The notes below the pieces were generated by a model. That model made no database searches, was not told the origin of the DNA, and saw only the letters and a list, made by a program, of their open reading frames with translations. Shown here piece after piece: positions 40,226-51,304 of a DNA stretch of 64,000 nucleotides (position 1 is its first letter; the number at the start of each line of letters is the position of its first letter). The translations under genes were made by a program, and so were the position numbers. Source of the DNA: Cognaticolwellia beringensis. GTDB taxonomy: Bacteria > Pseudomonadota > Gammaproteobacteria > Enterobacterales > Alteromonadaceae. The stretch is taken from assembly GCF_002076895.1 (NCBI RefSeq), contig NZ_CP020465.1, positions 1,302,001-1,366,000 on the forward strand, read 5' to 3'.

Positions 40226-41032
40226 ATGAAAGTGAAAGTAGCCATTTTAGGATGTAGCGGGCGCATGGGCCGCAATTTAATACAAGCGGCAATAGAGCAT
40301 AAATCTGTTGAGCTTGTCGGTGGTAGTGTTCGTGTTGGTTCATCATTTGAAAATTTCGATTTAGGTGAAATCGCTGGTATTGGCGCTATCGGTCAAAAAA
40401 CAACAACGGACTATCAAGAATTATTAGCAGCTGATGTGTTAATTGATTTTACGTCAATTGAAGCCACGCTTGAGCATATAGAGTGGTGTCAGCAACACAA
40501 TAAAGCCTTAGTCATTGGCACTACGGGTTTTTCAGACCAACAAGTAGAAACCCTTAAAGTTGCAGGCAAGAATATACCCGTTATTTTGGCACCTAATACT
40601 AGTGTTGGTGTAAATTTATTGTTTAAGTTGCTCGAAATTACGGCCAAAGCGATTGGCGACTATACTGATATAGAAATTTTTGAGGCGCATCACAGATTTA
40701 AGAAAGATGCACCATCAGGTACCGCAGTGAAAATGGGCCAAGTTATCGCGGATACCTTAGGACGTGACCTTAATGAAGTCGCAGTATATGGCAGAGAAGG
40801 CATTACAGAAGAGCGAAGCCGAGAAACTATAGGTTTTGCCACAGTGCGTGCTGGCGATATTGTTGGTGAACATACTGCTTATTTTGCAGACATTGGTGAA
40901 CGGTTAGAATTAACCCATAAAGCAAGTTCCAGAATGACTTTTGCTTTAGGTGCAATGCGAGCGGCTTTCTGGTTAAGTGAAGCCGAACCGGGTTTTTATG
41001 ATATGCAAGATGTATTGGGTTTAAAAGATTAA
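40226..41032 (+). CDS. dapB: 4-hydroxy-tetrahydrodipicolinate reductase
   Basis: The 268-residue enzyme catalyses the NAD(P)H-dependent second step of the diaminopimelate/lysine branch. Signatures: N-terminal [42 protein letters not shown] and the catalytic loop [22 protein letters not shown] with His-His and Lys. Length matches E. coli DapB (273). The dapB-carAB adjacency is also seen in other gammaproteobacteria. The ATG follows AGGAAGAAG. Confidence 0.97.
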   Translation: MKVKVAILGCSGRMGRNLIQAAIEHKSVELVGGSVRVGSSFENFDLGEIAGIGAIGQKTTTDYQELLAADVLIDFTSIEATLEHIEWCQQHNKALVIGTTGFSDQQVETLKVAGKNIPVILAPNTSVGVNLLFKLLEITAKAIGDYTDIEIFEAHHRFKKDAPSGTAVKMGQVIADTLGRDLNEVAVYGREGITEERSRETIGFATVRAGDIVGEHTAYFADIGERLELTHKASSRMTFALGAMRAAFWLSEAEPGFYDMQDVLGLKD

Positions 41033-41332
41033 CGCAGCCACTTTAATAAATATAAACCTGACTAAATGGTTAGTATTTATAGGGGCTGCTCATAGAAAAG
41101 TGTTGTTTATGACGTCTTTACAGCAATAACGTCAAAAACAGAGAGTTTTTACAATTATTACTAGACGAAAGAAGCTTACAAGCGTAAAATAAGTGGATTT
41201 TGTCAAAAATTTACTGTTCATGATGAACTGGCATAGGTTTTTGGCATTTTTTGTGCGTATCGCTTTTATCGTTAATGGTTAAATTCTTAGTTGTTTTACC
41301 ATTAATTTTCTTTCTTCTTAACGGAGGTTACA
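41033..41332. promoter_or_regulatory. carAB leader and promoter region
   Basis: This 300-bp gap precedes carA and should carry its arginine- and pyrimidine-responsive promoters. A perfect inverted repeat GTTCAT-G-ATGAAC occupies 41216-41228, and a TGACGT / ACGTCA pair lies at about 41110-41134. I do not find a clear pair of E. coli-type ARG boxes. No leader peptide was recognised. Confidence 0.35.
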
Positions 41333-42478
41333 TTGACTAAATCTGCCATTTTAGTGCTTGAAGACGGCACTGTATTTAAGGGCACCGCTATCGGTGCAGA
41401 AGGGGCGGCTGTTGGTGAAGTTGTATTCAATACTTCAATGACTGGCTACCAAGAAATTCTGACAGATCCCTCTTATGCAGAGCAAATTGTTACCCTTACA
41501 TATCCACACATAGGTAACACAGGTACCAATAGCGAAGATGAAGAATCTAGCACTATTTGGGCAAAAGGTTTAGTAATTCGTGACTTACCGCTATTAGCAA
41601 GTAATTTTCGCAATGAGCAAAGTTTAGACGACTACCTAAAAGCAAAAAATATTCTAGGTATTGCCGATATAGACACCCGCAAACTTACGCGTATTTTACG
41701 TGAAAAAGGTGCACAAAATGGCTGCATAATAGCGGGTGATTTTGTTGATGAAAGTGTAGAAGCAGCAAAGGCGTTAGCTCAAGCACAAGCTTTCCCTGGC
41801 CTTAAAGGTATGGACTTAGCAAAAGTTGTTTCTACAAAAGAAGCATATCAATGGACAGAAGGCAGTTGGCAACTAGGAAAAGGCCATGTTACTCCAGAAA
41901 AATCAGAGTTTCATGTCGTTGCATACGATTTTGGTGCTAAACGTAATATTTTACGTATGTTAGTAGACCGAGGTTGTAAATTAACCGTGGTGCCAGCAGA
42001 AACTTCTGCGGAAGAAGTATTAGCGATGAATCCTGATGGTATTTTCCTATCAAATGGCCCAGGTGACCCAGAGCCATGTGATTACGCTATTACCGCAATC
42101 AAAAAATTCTTAACAACAGATATCCCTGTTTTTGGTATCTGTTTAGGCCATCAATTATTAGGCTTAGCCAGTGGTGCTAAAACCATTAAAATGAAGTTTG
42201 GTCATCATGGTGGTAACCATCCGGTAAAAGATTTTGAGCGCAATGTTGTGATGATCACCGCACAAAACCACGGTTTTGCTGTTGATGAAGATAGCTTGCC
42301 TGAAAATTTAAAAGTGACGCATACATCACTATTCGATGGTTCAATCCAAGGTATCCACCGTACAGACAAGCCTGCTTTTAGTTTTCAAGGTCATCCTGAA
42401 GCGAGCCCCGGTCCAACAGATGCTGCACCATTGTTCGATCATTTTATCGACTTAATCGTTGCTTCGAAAAAAGCTTAG
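41333..42478 (+). CDS. carA: Carbamoyl-phosphate synthase small (glutaminase) subunit
   Basis: The 381-residue subunit hydrolyses glutamine and passes ammonia to CarB. The amidotransferase nucleophile is Cys270 in [13 protein letters not shown], with the catalytic His-Glu pair in [11 protein letters not shown]; the N-terminal domain has [22 protein letters not shown]. The start codon is TTG at 41333, fixed by a strong ACGGAGGT site seven bases upstream; E. coli carA also starts with UUG. Length equals E. coli CarA (382). It is followed by carB after 29 bp. Confidence 0.97.
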   Translation: MTKSAILVLEDGTVFKGTAIGAEGAAVGEVVFNTSMTGYQEILTDPSYAEQIVTLTYPHIGNTGTNSEDEESSTIWAKGLVIRDLPLLASNFRNEQSLDDYLKAKNILGIADIDTRKLTRILREKGAQNGCIIAGDFVDESVEAAKALAQAQAFPGLKGMDLAKVVSTKEAYQWTEGSWQLGKGHVTPEKSEFHVVAYDFGAKRNILRMLVDRGCKLTVVPAETSAEEVLAMNPDGIFLSNGPGDPEPCDYAITAIKKFLTTDIPVFGICLGHQLLGLASGAKTIKMKFGHHGGNHPVKDFERNVVMITAQNHGFAVDEDSLPENLKVTHTSLFDGSIQGIHRTDKPAFSFQGHPEASPGPTDAAPLFDHFIDLIVASKKA

Positions 42479-42507
42479 CCCTTAGACAAGAGAAGAGAGA
42501 ATAGAAA

Positions 42508-45500
42508 ATGCCAAAACGTACTGACTTAAAAAGTATCTTGATCTTAGGCGCGGGACCCATTGTTATTGGTCAAGCATGTGAATTTGATTATTCTGGTGCA
42601 CAAGCATGTAAAGCACTACGCGAAGAAGGTTACCGAGTTATATTAGTTAACTCGAATCCTGCAACAATAATGACCGACCCTGAAATGGCTGATGCAACAT
42701 ATATTGAGCCTATTCACTGGGAAGTTGTGCGCAAGATTATAGAAAAAGAACGCCCTTGTGCGGTATTGCCGACTATGGGCGGTCAAACCGCATTAAACTG
42801 TGCGCTTGAGCTTGAAGCTAAAGGTGTATTAAAAGAATTTAATGTTGAAATGATTGGTGCTACGGCTGATGCGATTGATAAAGCAGAAGATCGTAGTCGT
42901 TTTGACAAAGCAATGAAAGCCATTGGTCTAGAAACGCCGCGCGCTGAAATTGTCCACACTATTGCAGAAGCACACGCAGCGAGCAAAAATTTAGGCTTCC
43001 CTTGTATTATACGTCCATCATTCACTATGGGTGGCTCGGGTGGCGGTATTGCTTATAACCGCGAAGAATTTGATGAAATTTGTACACGTGGTTTAGATCT
43101 TTCTCCTACTTCTGAATTATTGATTGATGAATCTTTAATCGGTTGGAAAGAGTATGAAATGGAAGTAGTTCGCGACAAAAATGATAACTGTATCATTATC
43201 TGTTCGATTGAAAACTTCGACCCTATGGGAATTCATACGGGTGACTCGATCACGGTTGCACCGGCACAAACATTAACCGATAAAGAATACCAAATCATGC
43301 GTAATGCATCGATTGCCGTATTACGTGAAATCGGTGTTGAAACGGGTGGTTCAAACGTCCAGTTTGGTATTTGTCCTGATACCGGTCGTATGGTGATTAT
43401 TGAGATGAACCCTCGTGTATCTCGCTCATCTGCGCTCGCTTCTAAAGCAACGGGTTTCCCAATTGCTAAAATTGCTGCAAAACTGGCTGTAGGTTACACC
43501 TTAGATGAATTAACTAATGATATTACTGGCGGCGCAACACCGGCATCTTTTGAACCGACTATCGATTACGTTGTAACAAAAATTCCACGTTTCAACTTTG
43601 AAAAATTTGCTGGCTGTGAAGACAGACTAACCACCCAAATGAAATCAGTGGGTGAAGTTATGGCTATTGGTCGTAACCAGCAAGAATCATTACAAAAAGC
43701 ATTGCGCGGCTTAGAAGTTGGCGTTAGTGGTTTTGACCCTATGGTGGATGTGACTCAACCTGGCGCTAAAACTAAGATCATGCACGAATTGCAAGAAGCG
43801 GGTTCTGACCGAATTTGGTATATCGCTGATGCTTTCCGCTTAGGCTTATCGGTTGACGATATTTACCGTTTGACGAAAATTGACCGTTGGTTCTTAGTCC
43901 AAATTGAAGACATTGTATTAGAAGAAGCAAAAGTTGCTGATGGTGGTTTGAAAGTATTGAACCCTGTTTATTTGCGTAAATTAAAACGTAAAGGTTTTGC
44001 TGATTCTCGTTTAGCCGATTTAATTGGTGTTGCTGAAGCTGAAGTGCGTAAAAAACGTCATAATGCGGGGATTTTCCCCGTATACAAACGTGTTGATACT
44101 TGTGCTGCAGAATTCAGTTCTGACACGGCTTATATGTACTCTACTTATGATGAAGAGTGTGAAGCCAACCCGACAAATAATGAAAAGATCATGATACTCG
44201 GTGGTGGTCCTAACCGCATTGGTCAAGGTATCGAGTTTGATTATTGTTGTGTTCATGCGGCATTAGCATTACGCGAAGACGGTTATGAAACCATTATGGT
44301 TAACTGTAACCCAGAAACGGTTTCAACAGATTATGATACGTCTGACCGTTTATATTTTGAGTCAATTACCTTTGAAGATGTACTTGAAATTGTTCGTATA
44401 GAAAAGCCAAAAGGCGTTATCGTGCAATACGGTGGTCAAACGCCACTTAAATTAGCCCGCGCTTTAGAAGCAGCAGGTGTACCCATTATTGGTACATCTC
44501 CAGATGCCATTGACCGCGCAGAAGACAGAGAGCGCTTCCAACAAGCGGTAGACCGTTTAGGTTTATTACAGCCTGAAAATGCCACCGTTACCTCAATTGA
44601 TGAAGCAATGGCGAAAGCTGAAGCGATTGGTTTCCCATTAGTGGTTCGCCCATCTTATGTTCTAGGTGGTCGCGCTATGGAAATCGTTTATGATTTAGAT
44701 GACTTACGTCGTTACATGACTGAAGCAGTTAATGTATCGAACGATTCACCGGTACTGCTCGATCATTTCCTTGATGATGCTATTGAAGTCGATATTGATG
44801 TGGTTTGTGATGGTACAGATGTAGTTGTTGGCGGCATTATGCAACACATTGAACAAGCGGGTGTACATTCAGGTGACTCAGCATGTTCATTACCTGCCTA
44901 TAGCTTAAGTCAAGAAGTACAAGATGTCATGCGCAAGCAAGTGACTGATTTAGCGTTTGAATTAGGTGTTGTTGGTCTAATGAATACGCAAATGGCAGTA
45001 AAAGACGGCAAAGTATATTTAATTGAAGTTAACCCTCGTGCTGCGCGTACTATACCGTTTGTATCGAAAGCCACTGCGGTGCCTTTAGCGAAAATAGGTG
45101 CCCGAGTAATGGCGGGTAAATCACTGAAAGAGCAAGGGATTACTAAGGAAGTTATTCCTCCGTATTTCTCTGTGAAAGAAGTGGTTATTCCGTTTAACAA
45201 ATTCCATGGTAGTGATCCTTTAGTTGGACCAGAAATGCGTTCAACCGGTGAAGTGATGGGCGTAGGTAATACCTTTGAAGAGGCTTACGCAAAAGCTAAC
45301 TTAGGTGCAGGTGTATCTGTACCGAAAGATGGCCGCGCGTTAATTTCAGTTCGCAATAGTGATAAAGGTCGTGTAGTTGAACTAGGCAAACAAATGGTTG
45401 CTTTAGGTTACGAGCTAGATGCGACTCACGGCACAGCGGTTATACTTGGAGAAGCTAATATACCTTGTCGCTTAGTAAATAAAGTACACGAAGGTCGCCC

Positions 45501-45726
45501 ACATATTCTTGATAGAATTAAGAATGGCGAGTACACCTACATTATTAACACGACAGAAGGCCGTAAGGCGATTGAAGATTCTAAAGTGTTACGTGGTGGT
45601 GCTTTACGTTACAAAGTCGCATATACTACAACTCTGAACGCTGCATTTGCCGCCTGTCAATCACATGCTGCAGATGATCGTAATATCGTAACCTCAATAC
45701 AAGAGTTACATAAACGTTGTATATAG
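42508..45726 (+). CDS. carB: Carbamoyl-phosphate synthase large subunit
   Basis: The 1072-residue protein makes carbamoyl phosphate for arginine and pyrimidine synthesis. Two homologous ATP-grasp halves are evident: [17 protein letters not shown] with [13 protein letters not shown] and [19 protein letters not shown] in the first, and [17 protein letters not shown] with [12 protein letters not shown] and [19 protein letters not shown] in the second. A C-terminal MGS-like allosteric domain follows (from about 940). Length equals E. coli CarB (1073). Confidence 0.98.
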   Translation: MPKRTDLKSILILGAGPIVIGQACEFDYSGAQACKALREEGYRVILVNSNPATIMTDPEMADATYIEPIHWEVVRKIIEKERPCAVLPTMGGQTALNCALELEAKGVLKEFNVEMIGATADAIDKAEDRSRFDKAMKAIGLETPRAEIVHTIAEAHAASKNLGFPCIIRPSFTMGGSGGGIAYNREEFDEICTRGLDLSPTSELLIDESLIGWKEYEMEVVRDKNDNCIIICSIENFDPMGIHTGDSITVAPAQTLTDKEYQIMRNASIAVLREIGVETGGSNVQFGICPDTGRMVIIEMNPRVSRSSALASKATGFPIAKIAAKLAVGYTLDELTNDITGGATPASFEPTIDYVVTKIPRFNFEKFAGCEDRLTTQMKSVGEVMAIGRNQQESLQKALRGLEVGVSGFDPMVDVTQPGAKTKIMHELQEAGSDRIWYIADAFRLGLSVDDIYRLTKIDRWFLVQIEDIVLEEAKVADGGLKVLNPVYLRKLKRKGFADSRLADLIGVAEAEVRKKRHNAGIFPVYKRVDTCAAEFSSDTAYMYSTYDEECEANPTNNEKIMILGGGPNRIGQGIEFDYCCVHAALALREDGYETIMVNCNPETVSTDYDTSDRLYFESITFEDVLEIVRIEKPKGVIVQYGGQTPLKLARALEAAGVPIIGTSPDAIDRAEDRERFQQAVDRLGLLQPENATVTSIDEAMAKAEAIGFPLVVRPSYVLGGRAMEIVYDLDDLRRYMTEAVNVSNDSPVLLDHFLDDAIEVDIDVVCDGTDVVVGGIMQHIEQAGVHSGDSACSLPAYSLSQEVQDVMRKQVTDLAFELGVVGLMNTQMAVKDGKVYLIEVNPRAARTIPFVSKATAVPLAKIGARVMAGKSLKEQGITKEVIPPYFSVKEVVIPFNKFHGSDPLVGPEMRSTGEVMGVGNTFEEAYAKANLGAGVSVPKDGRALISVRNSDKGRVVELGKQMVALGYELDATHGTAVILGEANIPCRLVNKVHEGRPHILDRIKNGEYTYIINTTEGRKAIEDSKVLRGGALRYKVAYTTTLNAAFAACQSHAADDRNIVTSIQELHKRCI

Positions 45727-45823
45727 ACCGCTTAGAAATGAATTTGCTCACTGTATGAGTGCGAAATAAAGCATCATAAAAGCGCAAATTCATTTTAAGT
45801 TTTATGTAAGCGAATTATTTTCA

Positions 45824-45866
45824 AAAGGTGGTTGCCTACGACTAGTCGTATAGGTAAGCCGCCTTT
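45824..45866 (+). terminator. Imperfect hairpin between carB and greA
   Basis: A long imperfect inverted repeat (AAAGGTGG..CCTACGAC / GTCGTATAGG..GCCGCCTTT) ends in TTTC about 100 bp after carB. It probably terminates carAB, but its closeness to greA (24 bp) means it is also part of the greA leader. Confidence 0.55.
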
Positions 45867-45889
45867 CTTGTTAGAAAAAGAAGAGTAAA

Positions 45890-46366
45890 ATGACAAAATA
45901 TCCTATGACACTGTTAGGTGCTGAGCAATTAAAAGAAGAACTCAGAATTTTAAAAACCGAAAAACGTCCGCGTATAGTCAAAGATATTGCTACGGCTCGT
46001 GAGCATGGCGATTTAAAAGAAAACGCAGAGTACCATGCAGCTAAAGAAGAGCAAGGTTTCTGTGAAGGTCGCATTCAAGACATTGAAGGCAGACTGTGTA
46101 ACGCACAAGTTATTGATATAACTGCAATACCTAACCGAGGTAAGGTAATATTCGGTACAACAGTAAAATTGCTAAATCTAGATACTGATGTTGAAGTGAC
46201 TTACCAAATTGTTGGAGACGACGAAGCCGACTTTAAAACCGGACGTATCTCATTAAACTCACCGATTGCCCGTGGCTTAATTGGTAAAGAAGTTGATACT
46301 GAAATCGAAATTACCACACCGGGTGGCGTGGTTGAATATGAGATTATCGCGGTAGAACATATTTAA
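45890..46366 (+). CDS. greA: Transcription elongation factor GreA
   Basis: The 158-residue factor rescues backtracked RNA polymerase by stimulating transcript cleavage. It has the N-terminal coiled coil ([51 protein letters not shown], with the acidic tip DLKENAE) and a C-terminal FKBP-like domain ([38 protein letters not shown]). Length equals E. coli GreA (158). Confidence 0.97.
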   Translation: MTKYPMTLLGAEQLKEELRILKTEKRPRIVKDIATAREHGDLKENAEYHAAKEEQGFCEGRIQDIEGRLCNAQVIDITAIPNRGKVIFGTTVKLLNLDTDVEVTYQIVGDDEADFKTGRISLNSPIARGLIGKEVDTEIEITTPGGVVEYEIIAVEHI

Positions 46367-46425
46367 TCACTAAATTATTTTAACCTTAAGCGCACTTAAC
46401 CTCGTGCTAAGTGCTGAGGGTTATT

Positions 46426-46467
46426 AAAACCAGTCCCGTTAATTAATTTTACGTTACTGGTTTTTTT
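46426..46467 (+). terminator. greA terminator overlapping the end of the convergent rhodanese gene
   Basis: A 9-bp stem (AAAACCAGT / ACTGGTTTT) with a 21-nt, partly self-complementary loop is followed by further T residues to 46467. The right arm also encodes the last codons (KNQ, stop) of the rhodanese gene on the other strand. Confidence 0.7.
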
Positions 46468-46798
46468 GTGCCTGACGAACGTCGTCATGCGGGCTACTTA
46501 TGGCTTTAACATTTTTATAGCCAATACGTTGCAGTTGCTCTGCGGCTAATGCTGCTCGACCACCTGAAGCACAATGGACATATATTTCCATTTCCGCGTC
46601 TGTGCAGTGTTTAGCAATATTCATTTCTAATACACCTCGTGGAATCGTTATTGAGTTTTCTACCGGAGAGGCAGTACACTCTTCAGGCTCTCGAACATCA
46701 ATAAAAGTCGCACTTTTGCTTTTAAATGCTTCTGCTGCGCTAACACAATTAACCAATTTTTTAGCTTGTTCGACTAATTCAGGTACAGATAAAATCAT
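46454..46798 (-). CDS. Single-domain rhodanese-like protein
   Basis: The 114-residue protein is one rhodanese domain: FIDVREPEECTASPVENSITIPRGVLEM (CH2A motif) and the active-site loop VHCASGGRAALAAEQLQRIGYKNV with catalytic Cys76. Such proteins carry persulfide sulfur in the cytoplasm. No signal peptide is evident. It sits on the minus strand between greA and yhbY, a place without a rhodanese in E. coli. The acceptor is unknown. It is near-complete compared with GlpE (108 aa). Confidence 0.88.
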   Translation of the reverse strand: MILSVPELVEQAKKLVNCVSAAEAFKSKSATFIDVREPEECTASPVENSITIPRGVLEMNIAKHCTDAEMEIYVHCASGGRAALAAEQLQRIGYKNVKAISSPHDDVRQAQKNQ

Positions 46799-46929
46799 TC
46801 CAAAACCTTTAGTAATTTATGTAAGGGTGACTATACTATGCCAAGCATAATTCAATGTATATTAGTTTTTAGTAATATAATGAGTCACTAATTTAAAGTG
46901 GTTGTAGAAAAATATAAATCGTTGGGTAC

Positions 46930-46956
46930 AAAAAAAGGGCTAAAGCCCTTTTTTTT
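46930..46956 (-). terminator. Strong terminator after yhbY (bidirectional form)
   Basis: A 10-bp stem (AAAAAAGGGC / GCCCTTTTTT) with loop TAAA lies 86 bp beyond the yhbY stop and is flanked by A and T runs, giving U-tracts in either direction. Confidence 0.92.
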
Positions 46957-47041
46957 AAATTACCAAAGCGTTTAATTAAATATTTCATACAGAATAACGC
47001 AGCAAAACTTTGTTATTCTGTAGGTATCAGAATATAACTAA

Positions 47042-47338
47042 TTAAATTTTTGGAATACGAATTTTCTTTTCTTCCGTTTGACGGAAGATAACTAAGGTTT
47101 TACCGATCACTTGTACTTTAGTTGAATTTGTTTCACGACAAATAGCTTCAACAATAAGTGCTTTCGTTTCACGATCATCCGTAGGGATTTTAATCTTAAT
47201 TAATTCATGATGATTTAAAGCGTAGTCGATTTCTGCTACTACTGCTTCTGTAAGGCCGTTGTTACCTAGCATTACAACGGGTTTAAGGCTATGTGCAAGG
47301 CCTTTTAAATACTGTATTTGTTTATTATTTAAGTTCAT
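47042..47338 (-). CDS. yhbY: Ribosome assembly RNA-binding protein YhbY
   Basis: The 98-residue CRM-domain protein associates with pre-50S ribosomal subunits. It has LNNKQIQYLKGLAHSLKPVVMLGNNGLTEAVVAEIDYALNHHELIKIKI, with the GNNG loop of the CRM fold, and ETNSTKVQVIGKTLVIFR. The start at the ATG at 47338 matches E. coli YhbY (97 aa); a TTG two codons earlier is unlikely. It is divergent from rlmE, the same arrangement as in enterics, and functionally coherent, since both act on the large subunit. Confidence 0.95.
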   Translation of the reverse strand: MNLNNKQIQYLKGLAHSLKPVVMLGNNGLTEAVVAEIDYALNHHELIKIKIPTDDRETKALIVEAICRETNSTKVQVIGKTLVIFRQTEEKKIRIPKI

Positions 47339-47606
47339 TAACAATTTTCGTTACAAGTTAGCTTGAATTATAGCTATTTTACCTCCATCTAGTTTGTAAT
47401 ACTAATATTGTTTGCAAACTGTCAGCTTTTTCCCGACTTTTAATAATTATTTCGGTTAAAATCAATTGAATAATTCTATCTAAGTGATGAATTCACAGGC
47501 CTAATTGGTATAATATAGCCTTGGCGTTATTTTAATGACAAATAAAGTAAACAATTAACCTAGATGCAAGTAACAATTAAACAGCAAAAAAATATAAGTG
47601 GATTGA

Positions 47607-48236
47607 ATGAGTAAGAATAAGGTCAGTGTCAGTAGTGCTCGTTGGCTAAAAGAGCACTTTGATGATGAATATGTAAAAAAGGCACAACGTTTGGGCCTTC
47701 GCTCACGTGCTGTTTTTAAAATTGAAGAGATAAACAATAAAGATAAATTGATCAAGCCTGGAATGAAGGTGGTTGATTTAGGTGCGGCTCCTGGCGGTTG
47801 GTCTGAATACGCCACGAAAGTGGTGGGTGATAGCGGGCAAGTTGTTGCATGTGACATTTTAGCGATGGACCCTATTGCAGGTGTGGATTTTCTGCAAGGT
47901 GACTTTCGTGAAGAAGCCGTACTAGATGCTTTATTAACTCGAATTAATGGTAAAAATATCGACGTTGTTATGTCTGACATGGCAGCAAACTTTACCGGTA
48001 ATGACGCTGCAGACGCGGCGCGCAGCATGTATTTAGTGGAACTAGCACTAGATATGTGCAACCAAGTTTTAAAGAAAGATGGCGCTTTTGTAGTGAAAGT
48101 GTTTCAAGGAGAGGGCTTTGAGCAATTTATTAAAGATGCTAGAGCCGCATTTAAAACCGTTAGAACTCGCAAGCCTGAATCGTCACGTGCTCGTTCACGT
48201 GAAGTTTATCTTGTGGCGACCGGCTTTAAATTGTAG
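47607..48236 (+). CDS. rlmE: 23S rRNA (uridine-2'-O)-methyltransferase RlmE (FtsJ)
   Basis: The 209-residue enzyme methylates U2552 of 23S rRNA. The SAM-binding motif is [15 protein letters not shown] (about residues 53-67). The K-D-K-E catalytic residues are visible in [29 protein letters not shown] and [12 protein letters not shown]. Length equals E. coli RlmE (209). It lies 58 bp upstream of ftsH, as in enterics, implying co-transcription and heat-shock co-regulation by analogy. Confidence 0.97.
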   Translation: MSKNKVSVSSARWLKEHFDDEYVKKAQRLGLRSRAVFKIEEINNKDKLIKPGMKVVDLGAAPGGWSEYATKVVGDSGQVVACDILAMDPIAGVDFLQGDFREEAVLDALLTRINGKNIDVVMSDMAANFTGNDAADAARSMYLVELALDMCNQVLKKDGAFVVKVFQGEGFEQFIKDARAAFKTVRTRKPESSRARSREVYLVATGFKL

Positions 48237-48294
48237 TAAATTAGGTGGAATTATTTCATCGCACCATTTTGAACATTAGCAAGAGGTCATTAAG

Positions 48295-50256
48295 TTGAGC
48301 GATATGGCAAAAAATCTTATTTTATGGTTAGTTATTGCAGTTGTATTAATGTCTGTTTTCCAAAGTTTTACCCCTGGAAGCGGCAAAGATCAACAAGTGG
48401 ATTACACACAATTTGTCCAAGACGTACGTCAAGGGCAGATTCGAGAAGTAGACGTTGATCGAAACGGCGTTATTAATGGTATTAAACGTAGTGGTGAACA
48501 ATTTGTTACTGTTATACCTGGCGGCTATGATCGTGATTTAATCAACGATTTAGTTAAGCAGGGTGTTAACGCATCGGGCGAGTTGCCAGAAGAACCTAGT
48601 TTCTTAATGACTATTTTTGTCTCTTGGTTCCCAATGATATTGCTGATTGGTGTGTGGATATTCTTCATGCGTCAAATGCAAGGTGGGGGCGGTAAAGGCG
48701 CGATGAGCTTTGGTAAATCAAAAGCGCGTTTATTAGGTGAAGATCAAATTAAAACCACTTTTGCTGATGTTGCTGGTTGTGATGAAGCAAAAGAAGAAGT
48801 GTCGGAATTAGTTGATTACTTAAAAGACCCATCACGTTTTCAAAAACTAGGTGGACGTATTCCATCAGGTGTTTTGATGGTTGGTCAGCCAGGTACAGGT
48901 AAAACATTATTAGCAAAAGCAATTGCTGGTGAAGCAAAAGTGCCTTTCTTTACAATTTCGGGTTCAGATTTTGTTGAAATGTTTGTCGGTGTTGGTGCAT
49001 CACGTGTTCGTGACATGTTCGAACAAGCAAAAAAAGCGGCACCATGTATCATCTTTATCGATGAAATTGATGCGGTAGGTCGCCAGCGTGGCGCAGGTAT
49101 GGGCGGTGGTCATGATGAACGTGAGCAAACGCTTAACCAAATGCTAGTTGAGATGGATGGTTTTGAAGGTAATGAAGGCGTTATTGTAATTGCTGCTACT
49201 AACCGTCCTGATGTATTAGATCCAGCGTTATTACGTCCTGGTCGTTTTGACCGTCAAGTAACGGTTGGCTTACCTGATATTCGTGGTCGTGAACAAATTC
49301 TTAAAGTACATATGCGTAAAGTCCCTTTAGGTGATGATGTTAAAGCATCGGTTATTGCTCGTGGTACCCCAGGATTTTCAGGTGCTGACTTAGCTAACTT
49401 AGTTAACGAAGCGGCTTTATTTGCGGCACGTTCAGCACGTCGTGTTGTTGGTATGGCAGAATTTGAAAAAGCTAAAGACAAAATCATGATGGGCTCAGAA
49501 CGTCGTTCTATGGTAATGACTGAGTCAGAAAAAGAAATGACAGCATATCATGAAGCAGGACACGCGATTGTTGGTCGTTTAGTACCAGATCACGATCCTG
49601 TTTATAAGGTGAGTATTATGCCGCGTGGCCGTGCGTTAGGTGTCACTATGTACTTACCTGAGCAAGATCGTTTTAGTCACAGCAAGCAGCATCTAGAAAG
49701 TAACATTTCATCTTTATACGGTGGTCGTATTGCTGAAGAAATGATTTACGGTTTTGAAAAAGTGTCAACGGGTGCTTCAAACGATATTGAACGTGCTACA
49801 CAACTTGCGCGTAAAATGGTAACACAGTGGGGCTTTTCTCAAAAAATGGGTCCTATGCTATTCGCTGAAGAAGAAGGTGAAGTATTCTTAGGCAGAACAT
49901 CGTCTAAATCGTTGAATATGTCTGATGAAACTGCTCGTGCTATCGATGAAGAAATTAAAGAATTTGTTAATCGTAACTATGAGCGTGCAGCAACTATTTT
50001 AAAAGAAAATGAAGACATCTTACACGCAATGAAAGACGCTTTAATGGAATATGAAACCATTGATGCTTTGCAAGTTGATGATTTAATGAATCGTACTAAA
50101 GTTCGTCCACCGGCTGATTTTGAGTCTAGGGACTCTGACAATAAGTCAGACAATAATACTGATTCTAGTAAACCATCGGCTAAAAAAGATGAAGAAGCAA
50201 AGGATGCTAAAGAGCCTAAAAGCTCAACGGATAATTCAGATATTCCAGCTTCATAG
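48295..50256 (+). CDS. ftsH: ATP-dependent zinc metalloprotease FtsH
   Basis: The 653-residue membrane protease degrades misfolded membrane proteins and short-lived regulators. Two transmembrane segments (about 7-25 and 103-122) flank a periplasmic loop. The AAA module has Walker A GQPGTGKT (the first Pro of the usual GPPGTGKT is replaced), Walker B IIFIDEID and the second region of homology. The protease site is HEAGH (His419, Glu420, His423). The start is TTG at 48295, well spaced from AGAGGT; an ATG three codons later (48304) is a poorer fit. The tail after residue 610 is acidic and low-complexity. Confidence 0.97.
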   Translation: MSDMAKNLILWLVIAVVLMSVFQSFTPGSGKDQQVDYTQFVQDVRQGQIREVDVDRNGVINGIKRSGEQFVTVIPGGYDRDLINDLVKQGVNASGELPEEPSFLMTIFVSWFPMILLIGVWIFFMRQMQGGGGKGAMSFGKSKARLLGEDQIKTTFADVAGCDEAKEEVSELVDYLKDPSRFQKLGGRIPSGVLMVGQPGTGKTLLAKAIAGEAKVPFFTISGSDFVEMFVGVGASRVRDMFEQAKKAAPCIIFIDEIDAVGRQRGAGMGGGHDEREQTLNQMLVEMDGFEGNEGVIVIAATNRPDVLDPALLRPGRFDRQVTVGLPDIRGREQILKVHMRKVPLGDDVKASVIARGTPGFSGADLANLVNEAALFAARSARRVVGMAEFEKAKDKIMMGSERRSMVMTESEKEMTAYHEAGHAIVGRLVPDHDPVYKVSIMPRGRALGVTMYLPEQDRFSHSKQHLESNISSLYGGRIAEEMIYGFEKVSTGASNDIERATQLARKMVTQWGFSQKMGPMLFAEEEGEVFLGRTSSKSLNMSDETARAIDEEIKEFVNRNYERAATILKENEDILHAMKDALMEYETIDALQVDDLMNRTKVRPPADFESRDSDNKSDNNTDSSKPSAKKDEEAKDAKEPKSSTDNSDIPAS

Positions 50257-50274
50257 TTGATACAATAAACATTT

Positions 50275-50330
50275 AAAGCCTCAAAGGATTAAATCAGCAG
50301 ATTTAATCCTTATTGAGGCTTTATTATTTT
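50275..50330 (+). terminator. Hairpin terminator after ftsH
   Basis: An outer 9-bp stem (AAAGCCTCA / TGAGGCTTT) and an inner 10-bp stem (AGGATTAAAT / ATTTAATCCT) form one long hairpin followed by ATTATTTT, 19 bp after ftsH. Confidence 0.85.
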
Positions 50331-50400
50331 AACTTTTTAAAACTGCTCAAGTGTTTCAGAAGTTAAAATAATAAAGAACGCGTTATAAAAAGAGATTTCA

Positions 50401-51237
50401 GTGCTTAACCAACTTATTTGTCCTAGCTCAACATTAGATTTATCAACACCACAGGTGATGGGTATCCTAAATGTTACTCCTGATTCATTTTCAGATGGTG
50501 GCAAGTTTGCTGATTTAGAAAATGCATTGGAACAAGTTCAGCGTATGATTAGTGATGGTGCCACCATTATTGATATAGGCGGAGAATCTACACGCCCTGG
50601 TGCGGTAGAGGTTAGCGAAGCGGATGAATTAGCTCGTGTTATTCCCGTATTAAAAGCCATTAAACAACGTTTCAATATTTTAGTATCAATTGACACTAGC
50701 AAAGCCTCAGTGATGAGTGCGGCCATAGATGCTGGTGCTGATATTATTAATGATGTTCGAGCTTTACAAAATGATGAGTGCTTAACCGCAGTTGCAAATA
50801 GCAATATCCCAGTTTGTTTAATGCACATGCAGGGCTTACCCAGAACTATGCAAAGCAGCCCTAGCTATGACAATGTGATTGAAGATATTTTGGTCTTTTT
50901 TCAACAACGCATTGATGCTTGCGTTAGTGCAGGCATAGCACGAGAACGAATAATATTAGATCCTGGTTTTGGTTTTGGCAAAACACTAGAGCAAAATTTT
51001 CACTTACTGGCAAACTTGTCAACGTTTGGTCAATTAGATTTACCCATTCTCGCTGGGTTGTCGCGAAAGTCTATGATCGGAAATTTATTAAATCGAGATG
51101 TTGAACTGCGCCTAGCGGGCAGTTTAAGTACTGCAATGCTTGCTGCTCAGCAAGGAGCAAATATTATTCGCGTTCATGATGTTCAAGAAACTGTGGACGT
51201 ATTAAAAGTATTAAAAGCGGTAACTGATAATAGCTAA
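50401..51237 (+). CDS. folP: Dihydropteroate synthase
   Basis: The 278-residue enzyme joins p-aminobenzoate to dihydropterin pyrophosphate in folate synthesis and is the sulfonamide target. Signatures are MGILNVTPDSFSDGGKF, IIDIGGESTRPGA, VSIDTSKASV, PVCLMHMQGLPRTMQ, DPGFGFGKTLEQN, LAGLSRKSMIG and IIRVHDVQET. The start is GTG at 50401 behind AGAGA. Length fits E. coli FolP (282). No insertion of the kind known from sulfonamide resistance is evident near the LMHMQG region. Confidence 0.96.
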   Translation: MLNQLICPSSTLDLSTPQVMGILNVTPDSFSDGGKFADLENALEQVQRMISDGATIIDIGGESTRPGAVEVSEADELARVIPVLKAIKQRFNILVSIDTSKASVMSAAIDAGADIINDVRALQNDECLTAVANSNIPVCLMHMQGLPRTMQSSPSYDNVIEDILVFFQQRIDACVSAGIARERIILDPGFGFGKTLEQNFHLLANLSTFGQLDLPILAGLSRKSMIGNLLNRDVELRLAGSLSTAMLAAQQGANIIRVHDVQETVDVLKVLKAVTDNS

Positions 51238-51304
51238 ATTAAGTCAGTTACGTTAATTATTAAAAATTGCTAATAGAAGAACAGTAAGCACAAGGGAAAT
51301 AATA

